Assembly: GCA_951799445.1 (NCBI GenBank)
Contig: OX637296.1
Location: 6,262,001 to 6,326,000, forward strand
Direction: 5' to 3'
Source of the DNA: Pseudisothecium myosuroides
Lineage: Eukaryota > Streptophyta > Bryopsida > Hypnales > Lembophyllaceae
Length of the DNA stretch: 64,000 bases
The position numbers and the translations under genes were made by a program. Numbering within the stretch: position 1 is the first letter of the stretch; each line of letters starts with the position of its first letter. Positions 33,488-45,345 of this stretch are shown here, piece after piece. A model generated the notes under the pieces. The model did not search any database and had not been told where the DNA came from. It saw only the letters and a list, made by a program, of their open reading frames with translations.

Positions 33488-34381
33488 TTAGTTTCCAATT
33501 GGTGGCCAGCAGTCCGTGCCGGGAAGCTGCCAGGTGTATCGGCACGCCTCGATCACCTTCGCGGTCTGAATCGATCCTCTTTCGGCTTTCAGGGAAGGAT
33601 TCTGGCAGCGGATCGGAGGTAGACGACCTGGGACGGGTTTACAATCGGGATCCTCCGACTCCATCGTTCCTGCTGCTGCCATCGTCCTGTCCTGGTTCAT
33701 ATGATGAGTTACGGTAGGAGGCCAGTTACGGCAGCCCTCGCAGTGAATTTGCAGATCAGTTCCATCTTCCTGCACCTCCGTCCATACGTGATGCGACAAA
33801 TCTTCCGTGGTCCCCATGACGGAAGGGTTCTGGCAGTGGATCGGAGGAAGACGACCAGGGACTGGCTTACAATCAGGATCCTCCAACTCCATCGATGACA
33901 TCATCTTGTCCTGGTTCATGTGATGGGTCACTGTAGGAGGCCAGTTAAGGCAGCCCTCGCAGTGAATTTGCAGATCAGATCGATCTCCCTGAACCTCCGT
34001 CCATACGTGATGCGAATGTGCTCCTTTCGCTGCTAGAGCGGGAGGATTCTGGCAGTGGACCGGGGGAAGATGCCCCGGGATGGATTTACAATCAGGATCC
34101 TCCAACTCCGTCGTAACTGCTTCAGCCTGATCAGCTCCTGCCGTTGTCTTGGGGGCCACGGTGGGCGGCGAGCCTGCGCAACCCTCGCTGTTCAAGTGAT
34201 CACAGCGCGGGCTCTGTCCGATGGGAGGCCAGCAATCCGTGCCCGGAAGCTGCCAGGTGTATTTGCAGGGCTCGATTACGTTTGGTCCTGCGGTGGGTAC
34301 CATTCGCCCTTCCACCACAAGAGTCAGCCCTAGAAGTAGCCATAAGAATTGGCATGCTCGCGTTGCAGCTACGGGCCTCAT
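33488..34381 (-). CDS. secreted cysteine-rich tandem-repeat protein, family not recognised
   Basis: 297 codons plus TAA. I chose the ATG at 34381 because the upstream frame crosses a good splice acceptor (GTGTGTGTTGCAG, ending 34391), so the first coding exon starts just before it. Residues 10-25 (CQFLWLLLGLTLVVEG) form a signal peptide. The mature part has 4-Cys modules: an A half (C-x10/11-C) and a B half (C-x2-C or C-x7-C followed by PPTV). Order: A0-B0, then two near-identical ~75-residue copies beginning DPDCK and ending WPPTVTHHM, a third A half, and a terminal A0 copy. CxYTWQLPGTDCWPPIG occurs at both ends (from residue 39 and at the C terminus). It has no membrane segment beyond the signal, and no catalytic motif. 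It may be an apoplastic structural protein, an inhibitor-like precursor or a multi-peptide precursor; the function is unknown. Confidence 0.75.
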   Translation of the reverse strand: MRPVAATRACQFLWLLLGLTLVVEGRMVPTAGPNVIEPCKYTWQLPGTDCWPPIGQSPRCDHLNSEGCAGSPPTVAPKTTAGADQAEAVTTELEDPDCKSIPGHLPPVHCQNPPALAAKGAHSHHVWTEVQGDRSDLQIHCEGCLNWPPTVTHHMNQDKMMSSMELEDPDCKPVPGRLPPIHCQNPSVMGTTEDLSHHVWTEVQEDGTDLQIHCEGCRNWPPTVTHHMNQDRTMAAAGTMESEDPDCKPVPGRLPPIRCQNPSLKAERGSIQTAKVIEACRYTWQLPGTDCWPPIGN

Positions 34382-34390
34382 GTTGACCTC

Positions 34391-34930
34391 CTGCAACACA
34401 CACCACCGCACAGTCATGACTCTTTTCAATCATACATGCGATGTTGCACAAAGGCAACGATCCACAATAAGCAGGTACTGCACTACTGCAGAGTATGATT
34501 CAATCTGTAAAGAGAAATTAAAAAGAGGAAGCGGAGAGACCTTACACACGACTAAAGACGTAAGATAGGATCTGGTGTCGGCTTATAAGTTCAAGCTAAC
34601 TAGCTAATTAAACCAAGCAACAAAAAACCAATATCCAATGCATGGTACGACCCGCAAGCTAGGCTGACAACGTGTATGTATAGGCAACTCCGAATTGAAA
34701 ACACGATGAGCGAAGAAATGAAATGTGACCACGAGAGGAACTGAATAGAAGATCTTACAGCTCTCTGCCTCTCTGCAGCCCGGTGTGTACTCTAAATCCA
34801 ACGAGAACAAGTGTGACAACCTTCTCCACTCCCAACTAGCGACATGCAATCCTGCAGTATGCACAAACCCAAACTCAAACCCCTGAGCCTCAGAGCCTCC
34901 CAAGCATCGGAAGGACTATTGTAATGCGAC
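34391..34930 (-). promoter_or_regulatory. probable 5' untranslated exon and intron of the cysteine-rich gene
   Basis: The acceptor at 34391-34392 lies 10 bases before the ATG. A donor-like GAGCT|GTAAGATC lies near 34758, so a leader intron of about 370 bp is plausible. The leader exon would run from about 34930. Confidence 0.4.
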
Positions 34931-34956
34931 TGAATGACACGATCACCTCACCCCGA

Positions 34957-34964
34957 TATTTATA
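34957..34964 (-). promoter_or_regulatory. TATA box of the cysteine-rich gene
   Basis: TATAAATA on the minus strand lies about 30 bases upstream of an expected transcription start near 34930. No other TATA-like site fits this gene better. Confidence 0.55.
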
Positions 34965-35671
34965 CCCTTGGATTTCCCTGTGGATGAACGGAATTCTGCT
35001 GCTGCGGTCGGGCGATTCTTCGTTAATTCGTTCACAAGCGGTGGTCAATACGAGGGTCAATGCCAGGACGCGAAGTTTCCTCCGCTTCTAATGCAGCTGG
35101 TAGTACGTTCAGATTCGTGTATTGATCCTGGTCTCATCGCTACCTCACTTAGCCTTTGCAGATATTCGGTTACCCCCTAAACGATTTACTCAGAGGTATG
35201 TTTTGCATTTTAATCAGTCATAGGCAGGCAATTGAAATCTCAATTTTTAATCTTAATTACAGTTGAAATTTTGCACATAGATGCACACAAGGATTATCTT
35301 GAATGCAAGACAAATTTCATAGACTTTGGATTAGTAATCACAAAGTTATGTCCAACTTAGTCTTTTTGTTCTCACCTCTCAAGTCTCAACGTAGGCAAGT
35401 TGGGCAACAAGAAAAAAAATTATTTGAGATTTCTATACTTGAATTTTTATTATGCAAGAAAGTTTTTGTAGACTTTGGATTGTGGTTATAAAGTAATGTC
35501 CAACTTACAATCTTTTTGTTTGCAATATGAGCAAATTGGGCAACAAGAAAAAAAATTATATTTGAAATTTTTTTTCTTGAAATTTTTTCATGGATTTTCA
35601 ACTACATTTCAAAGCAGGTCATTAATTTAATTGAAGACATTGTAAGACAAATATATTTTTCTAGAATTTTT
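34965..35671. other. upstream region of the cysteine-rich gene, then AT-rich spacer
   Basis: 34965-35180 is less AT-rich and probably promoter. From 35200 the sequence is AT-rich with a short imperfect duplication (GGGCAACAAGAAAAAAAATTAT near 35402 and 35538). Confidence 0.4.
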
Positions 35672-36087
35672 GGATCATTGCAAGAAAGATCATGCGTTTT
35701 TGGTAGCGTTTTGCACAATACTCATTTTTTCTTTCGGGTGTACTTTAAAATTAGAAAAATAATTTTAAAAAAATGTGAAAAAAATGTTTAATGTATACAC
35801 CTTTAAGAAGCAGGTACCCTAGAAAGGAAAAGGATAGAAAAATCTTCTAAGTACGAGAATTAGAAATTGCAAAATCTATTTTGAAAATAGGTACTTTTAT
35901 TATTATAGTTTCACATTTTGATTTGAAAAAAATAGGAAAAGCAATTTTAAAAAAAACTAAAAATTGTCCATTTGGGAAGAGTTCATAGTGAATTAGTGAT
36001 GAGGTTTCACCAAAAAATTGATTTTTGAACCATCTTCATTGTTTAAAAATTGCATACAATGGGAGTGTTGTTTGCATTCATGTGGAG

Positions 36088-36804
36088 AGTAGTTGCAAGA
36101 AAGACCGGCTTGTTTTTGTAGCGTTTGGATAGTCTTTAAGAGTATTGTAAAAATAGAAAAATATTTTTTTTTAAATATAAAAAATGTGAATAATGTATGC
36201 ACCTTAAAGAAGAAGAGACCCTATGAAGGAAAAACATAGAAAAATTTACTAAATAGGAGAACTAGAAAAGAGTAGAATCTTAAAAAATAGGTAGTTTGAC
36301 GTCTTAATTTGTAAAAAATAGGGAATTTTTTTTAAAAAAAAACTAAAAATTAGAAATTTGGGAGAACTTTATGATAAAGAGATTTCACCAAAAAAATGAT
36401 CTTAAAACCATCTTCAATGTTTAGAAATACGCACGCAAAGGAGCCCTGTTTACACACATGTGGTAGACATAAAATAAAATATTTTTAAATCCCTTTTGGT
36501 ATAAACATGTCTTCCTAATATGAAAATAGACCATAGAAATTTCAACTCTAGATAATAAATTTTGGATACTCCCCCGTACTAAAAAACCCTAACCGCAAAG
36601 TGTGACAAATTAGCTAAATTGAAATTTAAATATAAGATGATTTTTGAAAATTTCTGAAAAATAATGGATCTAAGTACTGTCAAGTTAGCCATCTTCAATA
36701 AAAATTTCAAATTAATTGGGTTCAAGCTTCAAAAGTTATAGCCAATGACAACTCAATTACTTTAATTGTGACGCAAAATAGTACTAGTCTTTCTTGCAAT
36801 CACC
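36088..36804. mobile_element. GGTGATTGC-family element E2, nested in E1
   Basis: 717 bp from AGTAGTTGCAAGAAAGACCGG to TCTTTCTTGCAATCACC. The flanks GTGGAG (36082-36087) and CTGGAG (36805-36810) form a 5-of-6 target duplication. Removing it rejoins E1 across GAGGACACAAAAT as in copy B. Confidence 0.8.
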
Positions 36805-37093
36805 CTGGAGGACACAAAATTATATATTTTTAGATTCCTTTTGATAGAAATATGCTTTTCTACTATGAAAATAAAGTAATAGACCATGAAAATTTCAGCT
36901 CCAAATCATTATATTTGGGGACTCCTAACATAATAAAATCCCCTAAACCTCAAAGTGTGACAAGTAAATAAAATTTATTTATTTTAATTTCTAAAAAATA
37001 AAAGATCTTATTACCATCAAGTTAGATATCTCCAATAAAAATTTTATAATCATTGGACTTTTGCTTCAAAAATTATAGCAGATGACAAAAGAA

Positions 37094-37813
37094 GGGTGGT
37101 TGCACAAAACACCTATATTATTTATTACATTTACTCATTTAGCAGTAGTACTCATGATTTTTTTGGAGTACTTTAAAATTAGGAAACCATTTATTTTTTA
37201 AATTAAAAAATATGGCCATTGTATGCACCTTTGAAATAAAGGTAACCACCAAAGGAAATTTATTGGAAAATTCTCTAAGTAGGAGAACTAGGAAAGTGCC
37301 AAATCTCAAGAAAATAGATACTTCAATGTTTTAATGGAAAAAAAATGGAAAAAAAATTAAATTAAATAAATAAAAATTAGCCACTTGTAGCAACTCTATG
37401 GAGATAGTCATTCACCAAAAAAACTACCAAATAATTTTACACATTTCAAAATACAAGTAGAAAGAGGCTGACTTTGTGGACTTTTACATAGCATACAATT
37501 AACTATTTTTAGAAATCCTTTGAGTAGTAGCTAAAAATATATTACAAGACAAATTTCAGCTCTAAATTCATTTTTTGGGGTACTACTTTGTTAAAAAAAA
37601 AATTGGCAAGTGTGACAAAAAATCAGGGGCTATTATAAAATAATAAGACATTTTTTAAAATTCCAAAAAATTAGGTAAGGTGTATAATAGTCATAAGTAC
37701 CTTGTCTATAAATTTGGAGTCATTTGGAGTCAAAACATAAAAGTTATGGCCAAAAAACTAATTAGCACACAACGTGTAACAAAAAATAGTACAAGTGTTT
37801 CGTGCAATCACCC
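37094..37813. mobile_element. GGTGATTGC-family element E4, nested in E1
   Basis: 720 bp, with ends GGGTGGTTGCACAAAACACC and (inverted) GTGTTTCGTGCAATCACCC. Its interior is closest to copy C at 27960. The flanking duplication is only partial (AAAG). Confidence 0.7.
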
Positions 37814-37866
37814 AAAGTCACTCTCAAAGTGACAGGAAATAGGACCAATATTTCTTGCATTTATCC

Positions 37867-38739
37867 TTTTTTGAAAGATTAATTATGCCTAGAACCTAAA
37901 ACTATGCCTATCCTCAAAAAACTTCTCCTTATTTAGTAATCTTAGTATGAGTGAGGTTTTCCACTTTAAAATTTTAAAACTATATACTTCGTTGAGGTAG
38001 CTATATAATGTTAGTATATTATAGTTTGATCAAAAAGATTCATCACAATAAAATATCTTTCTAGTTGCTTAGGTTGAAACCAAAAACACATTTCACCTTG
38101 TAATTCAACAACTACTTAATCAAATTGAACACGATTTAGTATGCTAAAAAATTAATAACATGATAGACTTTCTTCTAAAAATAATTTATAAAATAATTTT
38201 TTTACTTAAAAATGGTTTGCTCCAAAAATATAAAAGCCAAAAATAAACTTTTTAGTCTTCTAAGGTTAAGATTGGTCAAGTGTATGATTTCAAATAAAAA
38301 AATTCTTTGTTACACAAGAAAACATCAAAAAAGACTAATGTGTTGCAAGTTCATCCAACCTCTGTGCATTAAAGAGGGAGATTTAGAGTAAGATAGACTC
38401 CATAATTGCTTTTGCAATTTTGCCTAAGTGTATCTAGTAAGAATGCAAGATTCAAAACTCAATGGTGGAGAGATACAATTTCTTTAAGAACAAAAATATT
38501 ACTCCAAAAGGGCTCAAAGTTTGTTGACCTTGTTTTGTAGAAATAAAAAAAGTTTTCACTTCAAAGTACAGTTGTCTTTCCGAACTTGTCGACAACACAA
38601 CGAACATGATGGTCCACGATGTCATGGACCATCTAGTAAACCCCACAAAGTCTAATAAAGTCAAATTTACCTTTGACTTTCAAAAAATTATCCCATGTAC
38701 CTAAACCCAACGTGGGCTACGTGGCCCACGTGGCCCACT
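37867..38739. other. unassigned AT-rich spacer
   Basis: No gene or named repeat recognised. The boundary with the following minisatellite is gradual. Confidence 0.4.
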
Positions 38740-39066
38740 ATGGAGCATACATGTGTGATGTGGGTAGAACGGATACAAATAAAGCAACTATAGGTGGGCC
38801 AAGGGCGACTGCGGATAGAACAAAAGGTGACCGCTAGGGTCCAAGAGGTGACTGAAGGTGACTTAGAGAGTTAGAGGTGACTGCAGATTGGAAAGAGATG
38901 ACTGGAAGTGGTGGCCAAGAGGCAATTGCAAATTGTTGAAATGAGGTGACGGCAAGTGGTGGCGAGGAGGCAAGTGCAAGTTGTTCAAATGAGGCGACTT
39001 TGGGTGGGCAAAAGGCTACTTTAGGTGAGCAAAGGACAACTATGGGTGGGCAAAAGGACATGTGCA
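38740..39066. repeat. degenerate minisatellite
   Basis: Variants of GAGGTGACTG, GTGGTGGCxAxGAGGCAA and GGGTGGGCAAAAGG recur with 20-50 base periodicity. The purine-rich plus strand differs from the AT-rich flanks. Confidence 0.6.
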
Positions 39067-39229
39067 ATTAAAGTGCATGCAATTTAAGGGCAAAAGCAAG
39101 AAGAAGAAAGTCCAATTTTTTAAAATTTCTTTAAAAAATAGAAATTATAAGAAATAATAGATTTTCACCTTTCATTTTTATTTTTAAATAAATATAAAAA
39201 TACTATATAATTAGGATGAATTGCAAATA

Positions 39230-39504
<275 letters not shown>

Positions 39505-40032
39505 CTTATTCAAATCTCTACTCTTGACTTTCTATTTTAAATATCAACAATATGACAAATAATACATTATTTGGACAAGTCTTTGAGAACTGTAAAAAAT
39601 AAATGGTGAAGTACATACTTAAATTTCCACTTTTTATTTATAAAATTTAAGTGACTAATAATTCATGATTAGAAGGAGATTGGGAGAATTGCAAAACATA
39701 AAAAAGGAAAGTTTTTATTTAAATTTCTACACATTATCTTCTTAGTTTAGATTAACATTACAAATAAAACATGTATAGGATGATTTTTGAGATTTGCAAA
39801 AAACAAATGGCTAAGTTCTTACATAAATCTCCACCCTCATTTCTTTTTTATTTTTAAATCAACGTCACAAATAATCCAAAATTAGGACTCTTTGAAAATT
39901 GCAGAAACTATATAGGAAAATTTAAATCTTTCACCCTTTATTTTTAATTTAAACAATCAAATTGAAAAATAATTCATGATAAGAAGGAATCTTGAAATAT
40001 TTCTAGAAATAAATAATAAAGTTTTTATTTAA

Positions 40033-40964
40033 CCCCTCAAGGCCCAAGGCCTTTTTTTTGCCAAAAAACACTCAGAACTGCCATTTCTATAGTAAAGAGT
40101 AAAAAAAAATTTGAAAAATGTTTTTTTTGCACATCTAACCATAGGATCTTACACCTAACTAGTATAAAAATGTATGGAAAAAATTTCAAATTTTTTTACT
40201 GCACAGATTGCAAGATATCTTCGTTTAAAGTGAAAAAAACAAGTTTTTCAGCACATTGCGAGACTAGATTTTTTGACTTTAAACATTTTTAAATTAATTT
40301 TTTTTGCACTATAGCATTTTGAGCTTTAAATCTTTATAGTGGAGAATTGAGGTGAGAGTCTAGGGGGAAAAAAATTCAAAAAAACTTGATTATCATTCTT
40401 AAAAAAATTGTTGAGTAGAAGAAGTAGGTACAAGATAGAAGGAAAATCTAAAATATTAATATATTTTAGATGGAATTAAAATGCACTAATCCCAATGGTG
40501 AGATTGTTCTAGCAAGTAAACTAAACCATGCAAAAAAAAAAATGAAATTTGAAAACTTGCATTCAGAAATGAATCCTACAAATTATTTTTTTCAAGAAAA
40601 TGCTCTAACTACCCGAAAAACAAGAATGTCCATAACTTTCTCATAACAAATCCAAATGGAATGAATCAAAGCTTTCCAGATAGAAAAAAATATAATCTAT
40701 GAGAAAAAAATATTAAAAAAAAAAAATTCAAATTTTTGCAAATTTTTTTTTGCTGCCCGGGTTGCCCCCCGTCCCCTATTTTGAGCTTATTTGGTCATAA
40801 CTTTTGTTCCCAGGCACCAATTGTGAAAAAAATTATATTCCCCTAAAGCTTATCAGTTTTTCTATCTCCAAAAAAAGTTTCAAAAAATCCCAACAAAAAT
40901 TCAGCTAGTAGGTACTTGCCCGAAATCCCATTTGTCCCCTAAAGGGACAATGAGCCTTTAGGGG
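40033..40964 (-). mobile_element. TTAA-bounded piggyBac-like element, copy 4
   Basis: TTAA is at 40029-40032 and 40965-40968. The ends are CCCCTCAAGGCCCAAGGCC and the inverted GAGCCTTTAGGGG. It is 932 bp, in the same orientation as copy 3. It lies in a ~105-bp array monomer at TTTTTATTTAA^ATC. Confidence 0.8.
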
Positions 40965-41072
40965 TTAAATCTCCATCTTATACCTATATTATTAAATCAA
41001 TGTGAAAAGTGATACTTGAATAGAATGAGTCTTTGATATTTCCAAAAAATAATTGGATAAATTTTTACTTAA

Positions 41073-41663
41073 CCCCTACAAGACCAAGGGGGATATTGAG
41101 GGATACACTATCAAAAACTGTGGTTTTTTGGTACGTTATTCAAAATTGAAAATTGAAACTTTTTTTTGAAACTTCAACCGTACAAAACTAAAGTAAAGTA
41201 TTTTACCAAAGTGTGGAAAAAAATTTATCCCATTTGACTACGCGGATTGAAAGATTATAACGTTTGAAGTTAGAAGAAAATATTTTTTCTTAAAACCGCC
41301 CCAACATAGCTAATAAAGTTTGACTACTCTTAGAATGTGATTTGAGTACTAAAATTTGTTTTTTTTCTAGACAATTGGATGCCATGTCTTATTAGTTACA
41401 TACATGCCAAATTTCAAAAGTTGATGAGCTTTTTTACAAAAGATTCTCCAAAGATTCCCAAAGTGCCCAAGCCGCCCAAAAAATTCAAGGCAGCATAACT
41501 TTTGATCCGAGCACCCAATCAGAAAAAAAATTAGTTTTTCACCAAGGAAGCACATATTTGTACATTGTGTGCAAATTTCATGAACATCCAACCAAAAATG
41601 ACTTCATAGGAACCTACCCAAGATTTCTTGCGTACGTTGAACGGACACTTGGTCCTTTAGGGG
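41073..41663. mobile_element. 591-bp TTAA-bounded element in the tandem array
   Basis: TTAA is at 41069-41072 and 41664-41667. The ends are CCCCTACAAGACCAAGG and the inverted CTTGGTCCTTTAGGGG. It lies at the same monomer position (TTTTTACTTAA^ATC) as copy 4. Partial copies lie at 2700-2890 and 3950-4420. Confidence 0.8.
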
Positions 41664-42969
41664 TTAAATCGCCACCTATTCCTTTTTTATTTATAGAATC
41701 AAAGTAACAAATAATTCATGATTGAAGGAGTCTTCTAGAATTGCATAAAACAAATGGATAAATTTTGATTTAAGTAACAATCCAATATTTTTATTTTTAA
41801 ATCAAATTCACAAGTAGTAGATGAATAGGATGAATTTTTGAAATTGCAATAAATAATAAAAGAAGTTCTTCCTCAAATCATCACCCTTTGTTTAATATAA
41901 TTACAATCAGCATGACAAATTATTCATAATTGATTATTGTAGGAGACTAGTCGTTTACTCCTTCAAAAAAATTTGTTGCCCACAAGAGACATGCGGGAGG
42001 GGTGACCATGGGATGTAGTAATAATATATTTTTATTTTGTTTAGATAAAATTATAATATAGCAAAATGCCATGGTGTAATGAAAGCCATTTAACCTATGA
42101 AGTTCTTAAAATTTATTATTTTTGCATCAAAACATGTAAATTTTTTAAGAAATACATTTTGAAAATATATCTAGAAGATAATATGATTAATCACAATTAT
42201 ACTTCTCTATACTTAGAAAAGAAAATTTTAAATTTTCACATTTATTTTTATTTTTTTAATACCATATACTGTCATAAAAGGATTAACTTTTATATTCTTC
42301 CTTGGTGTGAATATACCTTTGAAGCATTCTAATTGATATTTAGGAATGTGTTTTTGTTGGAAGATTACCATGAAGACTATAAATCACTTTAAATACTAAA
42401 GTTTAATGTGATGAATATTTTTTAGATCGTTATGTATAAATTTTTTATGCAATCATGCAAAGAGAGATCACGGTGGATATGATACTTGAGAGTAGAAAAT
42501 CCTATTTCCATTTAAAGATAAACATTTAAATATATTTACCCACATCTTGCTTATACAAGTTGCAAATAAATCAAACCATTTGTTTGAATTAATAAAATAT
42601 TTTAGTAATAAAGGTTAATATTTTAGTTGGGATTGGTTTCCTATTGGTTTTAGTATTTTTTTTCTTACTAATTAACAAAAAGTCTCCATAATGACTTTGA
42701 AGACTTTGGTGTTTGTGACAATCATTGTTTTCATCTCAATTGAGGATTGGACTCTTTTTAAAAAATAATATTATTGTGTAAGGTCCCAAACCAATAACTA
42801 ACATATAGTGGAGCCTCTAAAATGAATTACCTCCATTATTACATATTTCTGATGTGCAATTTTCACTTTAAAGTAACAAAAAAAAAGCATTGCATTTGTT
42901 CTAAATCAAGGCCATACTTAGGAATTTTGCCTATATAGATTCACTTTGATGGTCCTCATAGAAAAGATA

Positions 42970-43746
42970 CAGTGACTCCCAAAAGTAGTTGGCCACCCTA
43001 AAAATCGCTCTCAAAAATTGAAAAATTGGAATTATGAAGTGAAATTTAGACATGTTGTTGTACAAAAGGAATTATACCTTCATGTGCAATTTCACTTTAA
43101 ATGGACTATATTTAGACCTATTATTAATTGAATGAAATTTCTATGAAAAAAAAACTTTTTGTGAGAAGTCAAAATGTCCCATTTCTTTTTATAGGAAGAA
43201 TGTACATCTTAACTAGAATCACATGTTACAAGTTTCATGAATTTTGGATTTTTATTGATTGAGATCTAATTGCCTGAAATTTGACCCCAAAAATTTGTTT
43301 TTTTTATTTTTCACTCTATAAATTGCAAAAAAATAAAATAAAAATTGAAAATAACATTAAATAATTATTTATATCAAAAATATATTTTTTTGCAATTTAT
43401 GAAGTGAAAAATTAAAAAATCAAAATTTTGGGGTCAAATTTCAGGCAATTAGATCTCCATCAATAAAAATCCAAAATTCATGAAACTTGTAACATGTGAT
43501 TCTAGTTAAGATGTACATTCTTCCTATAAAAAGAAATAGGACATTTTGACTTCTCACAAAAAGTTTTTTTTTCCATAGAAATTTCATTCAATTAATAATA
43601 GATCTAAATATAGTCCATTTAAAGTGAAATTGCTCATGAGGGTATAATTCCTTTTGTACAACATGTCTAAATTTCACTTCATAATTCCAATTTTTCAATT
43701 TTTGAGAGCGATTTTTAGGGTGGCCAACTACTTTTGGGAGTCACTG
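42970..43746. mobile_element. 777-bp foldback Tc1/mariner-like element with TA target duplication
   Basis: It begins CAGTGACTCCCAAAAGTAG and ends with the exact inverse. The two arms (about 42970-43334 and 43383-43746) are near-perfect complements around a ~50-bp AT spacer. TA flanks it (42968-42969, 43747-43748). TA plus CAGT ends are typical of Tc1/mariner elements. The IDH original has the uninserted site (AGAGATAGATGAAATC, minus strand near 19010). Confidence 0.88.
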
Positions 43747-44058
43747 TAGATGAAATCCTAACCATTCAAAGATTTGGTGAACCAAAAGTTTTTTCATGGT
43801 AGGTTAGTTCAATCTCTACAAGTGCACAAGGATTAATTCGGTATTTAATTAATCCAATGCAATAAGGAGGCTACACTATAATTTGAATGTGTGACATGTA
43901 TGCATGCTACATCCAATGCAAATGTAACAAGTACACAAGATACTCCATGATATTTTTCTAGCAAATGTCATATCAATGAATTTTGAATGTGTATTTTGTA
44001 GACTTGTTGCTATTAACTTTAAATTATCTAATAGAAATGTTGTAAGCATAGATGACAT

Positions 44059-44133
44059 TGTTGCCAAGAAGTAGCAAAGAAGTATTTTGACCTCGTCTAT
44101 GAGGAGATTATCATTGACAATTGTTGTATGATA
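44059..44133 (+). pseudogene. dead copy of IDH exon 4
   Basis: 75 bases correspond to exon 4 and still read without a stop (CCQEVAKKY ... IIIDNCCMI), with several substitutions. Both splice sites are lost: the acceptor is ACAT instead of ACAG, and the donor is GCTAAT instead of GTATAT. No other IDH exon is present nearby. Confidence 0.85.
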
Positions 44134-44510
44134 GCTAATAGCTAAACTAAGATGCAATGATCTATTGTTCACAAGTTGTTCTTTAACCCTAGATGTTTGA
44201 TCTAAAAACAAATTGTATACTTTATATGTTGATTGTCAAATATTGTAACTTTCAATACATATTTCTATTAGACACTTAGAAATAAATGCATGTGGTCATT
44301 GTAGTGTTTTTGATGCAATAGAAAATTGCTTTATAGCTTCCTCAAATCTTTAGCTCCATCCATGTGCTCAATATGCTAGATGTTATTACTCAGTTGCTCT
44401 CTATCCTATAAATATGAGCAATATGTGGATGTTGAATATTCATTTCCTAAATTTGTAGTAGTTCCACTAATAAACCAGTGTCCTTTCTCTTGCTTGTTAA
44501 GGTAGGAATA

Positions 44511-45345
44511 TCTTAATGTAACACTAGTTGTTTATATATGGACCCCCTTAAAAAAAACTAAAGTGAGGCAAGGCTATAGGCAAAGTGGATAGATGGTATT
44601 CCGTAAAGTAGTCATAGTCATAGGGGCGGGTTTTGCGTTGGCCAATCTCCCATGTGTGATACAAGCTCACAACTTATTCCTTTTAGATGTTTCCGTGAGC
44701 ACTTGTGTGTTAGTGTACGGTCCACAATAAATGCATCTATGCAATTCTTTTAAGAAATTTGCATTATATTCATGCAAAGTTGGAAAAAATACAAAATCAA
44801 TTTTGTTGGTTTCCTAACCAAGTTCCTATCAAGCGCACATCATTTGTTTTGTACAAACCCTTCAAATCAACGAATCTTGTGGTTTTGGCTTTCCACTTCA
44901 CTCTAGAGAGCCAACCACATAGGACAAATCCATTTACCGTGGAATAAAAAAATTCAAACCCTTGAAATCTTAGTTGGCGTTGATGTCATGCTGCAAACTC
45001 AACACAAGACAATCCTGCTTCAAACAATACAATCTTTCAATCCACTTATCAAATGGATTATAATCTTTCCTATACATTATCACCATAGTCTACTACACTT
45101 TTGTATGGTTGAATTTTTTTTTTAAGTTTTTATCTTCAATTTTGGGCCATGCACTAAAAAATAGCAGTTTGTAAAATTTTCTTTGGAAAAACACCTGCAG
45201 TTCTTTAGGAACTAAACTACCTAAGTTGTGATGAATGTTATTAGAAGTCAATGAAATCCAAATTCTAAATTCTCTTAGCATGCCTTTTTTGGATGTTGTA
45301 TGATAGAATGATGAGTTTTTAAAGTGCTAAAAATAGATGTAGTCA
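44511..45345. other. unassigned AT-rich spacer
   Basis: Only short chance-level open frames occur here. Confidence 0.4.

Larger units (their letters stand above)
35672..37866. mobile_element. GGTGATTGC-family element E1, interrupted by two younger members
   Basis: The left end is GGATCATTGCAAGAAAG; the right end is TTTCTTGCATTTATCC. The element survives as three pieces (35672-36087, 36805-37093, 37814-37866), together about 750 bp and colinear with copy B. Elements E2 and E4 fill the gaps. Confidence 0.75.
42020..44510 (+). repeat. inverted partial duplicate of the IDH gene (intron 3, exon 4, intron 4)
   Basis: Diverged similarity to the reverse complement of 18266-19735 runs through this block. 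It includes GCCATGGTGTAATGAAxG at 42067, the exon 4 copy at 44059 and CACAAGTTGTTCTTTAACCC at 44171. The block is longer mainly because of the element at 42970-43746. Confidence 0.85.

Noticed and set aside
35672..37866. Regularly spaced GATTGCAAGAAA repeats as a CRISPR-like array
   Set aside because: The repeats are inverted transposon ends at ~720-bp spacing in a plant genome, not short direct repeats with spacers.
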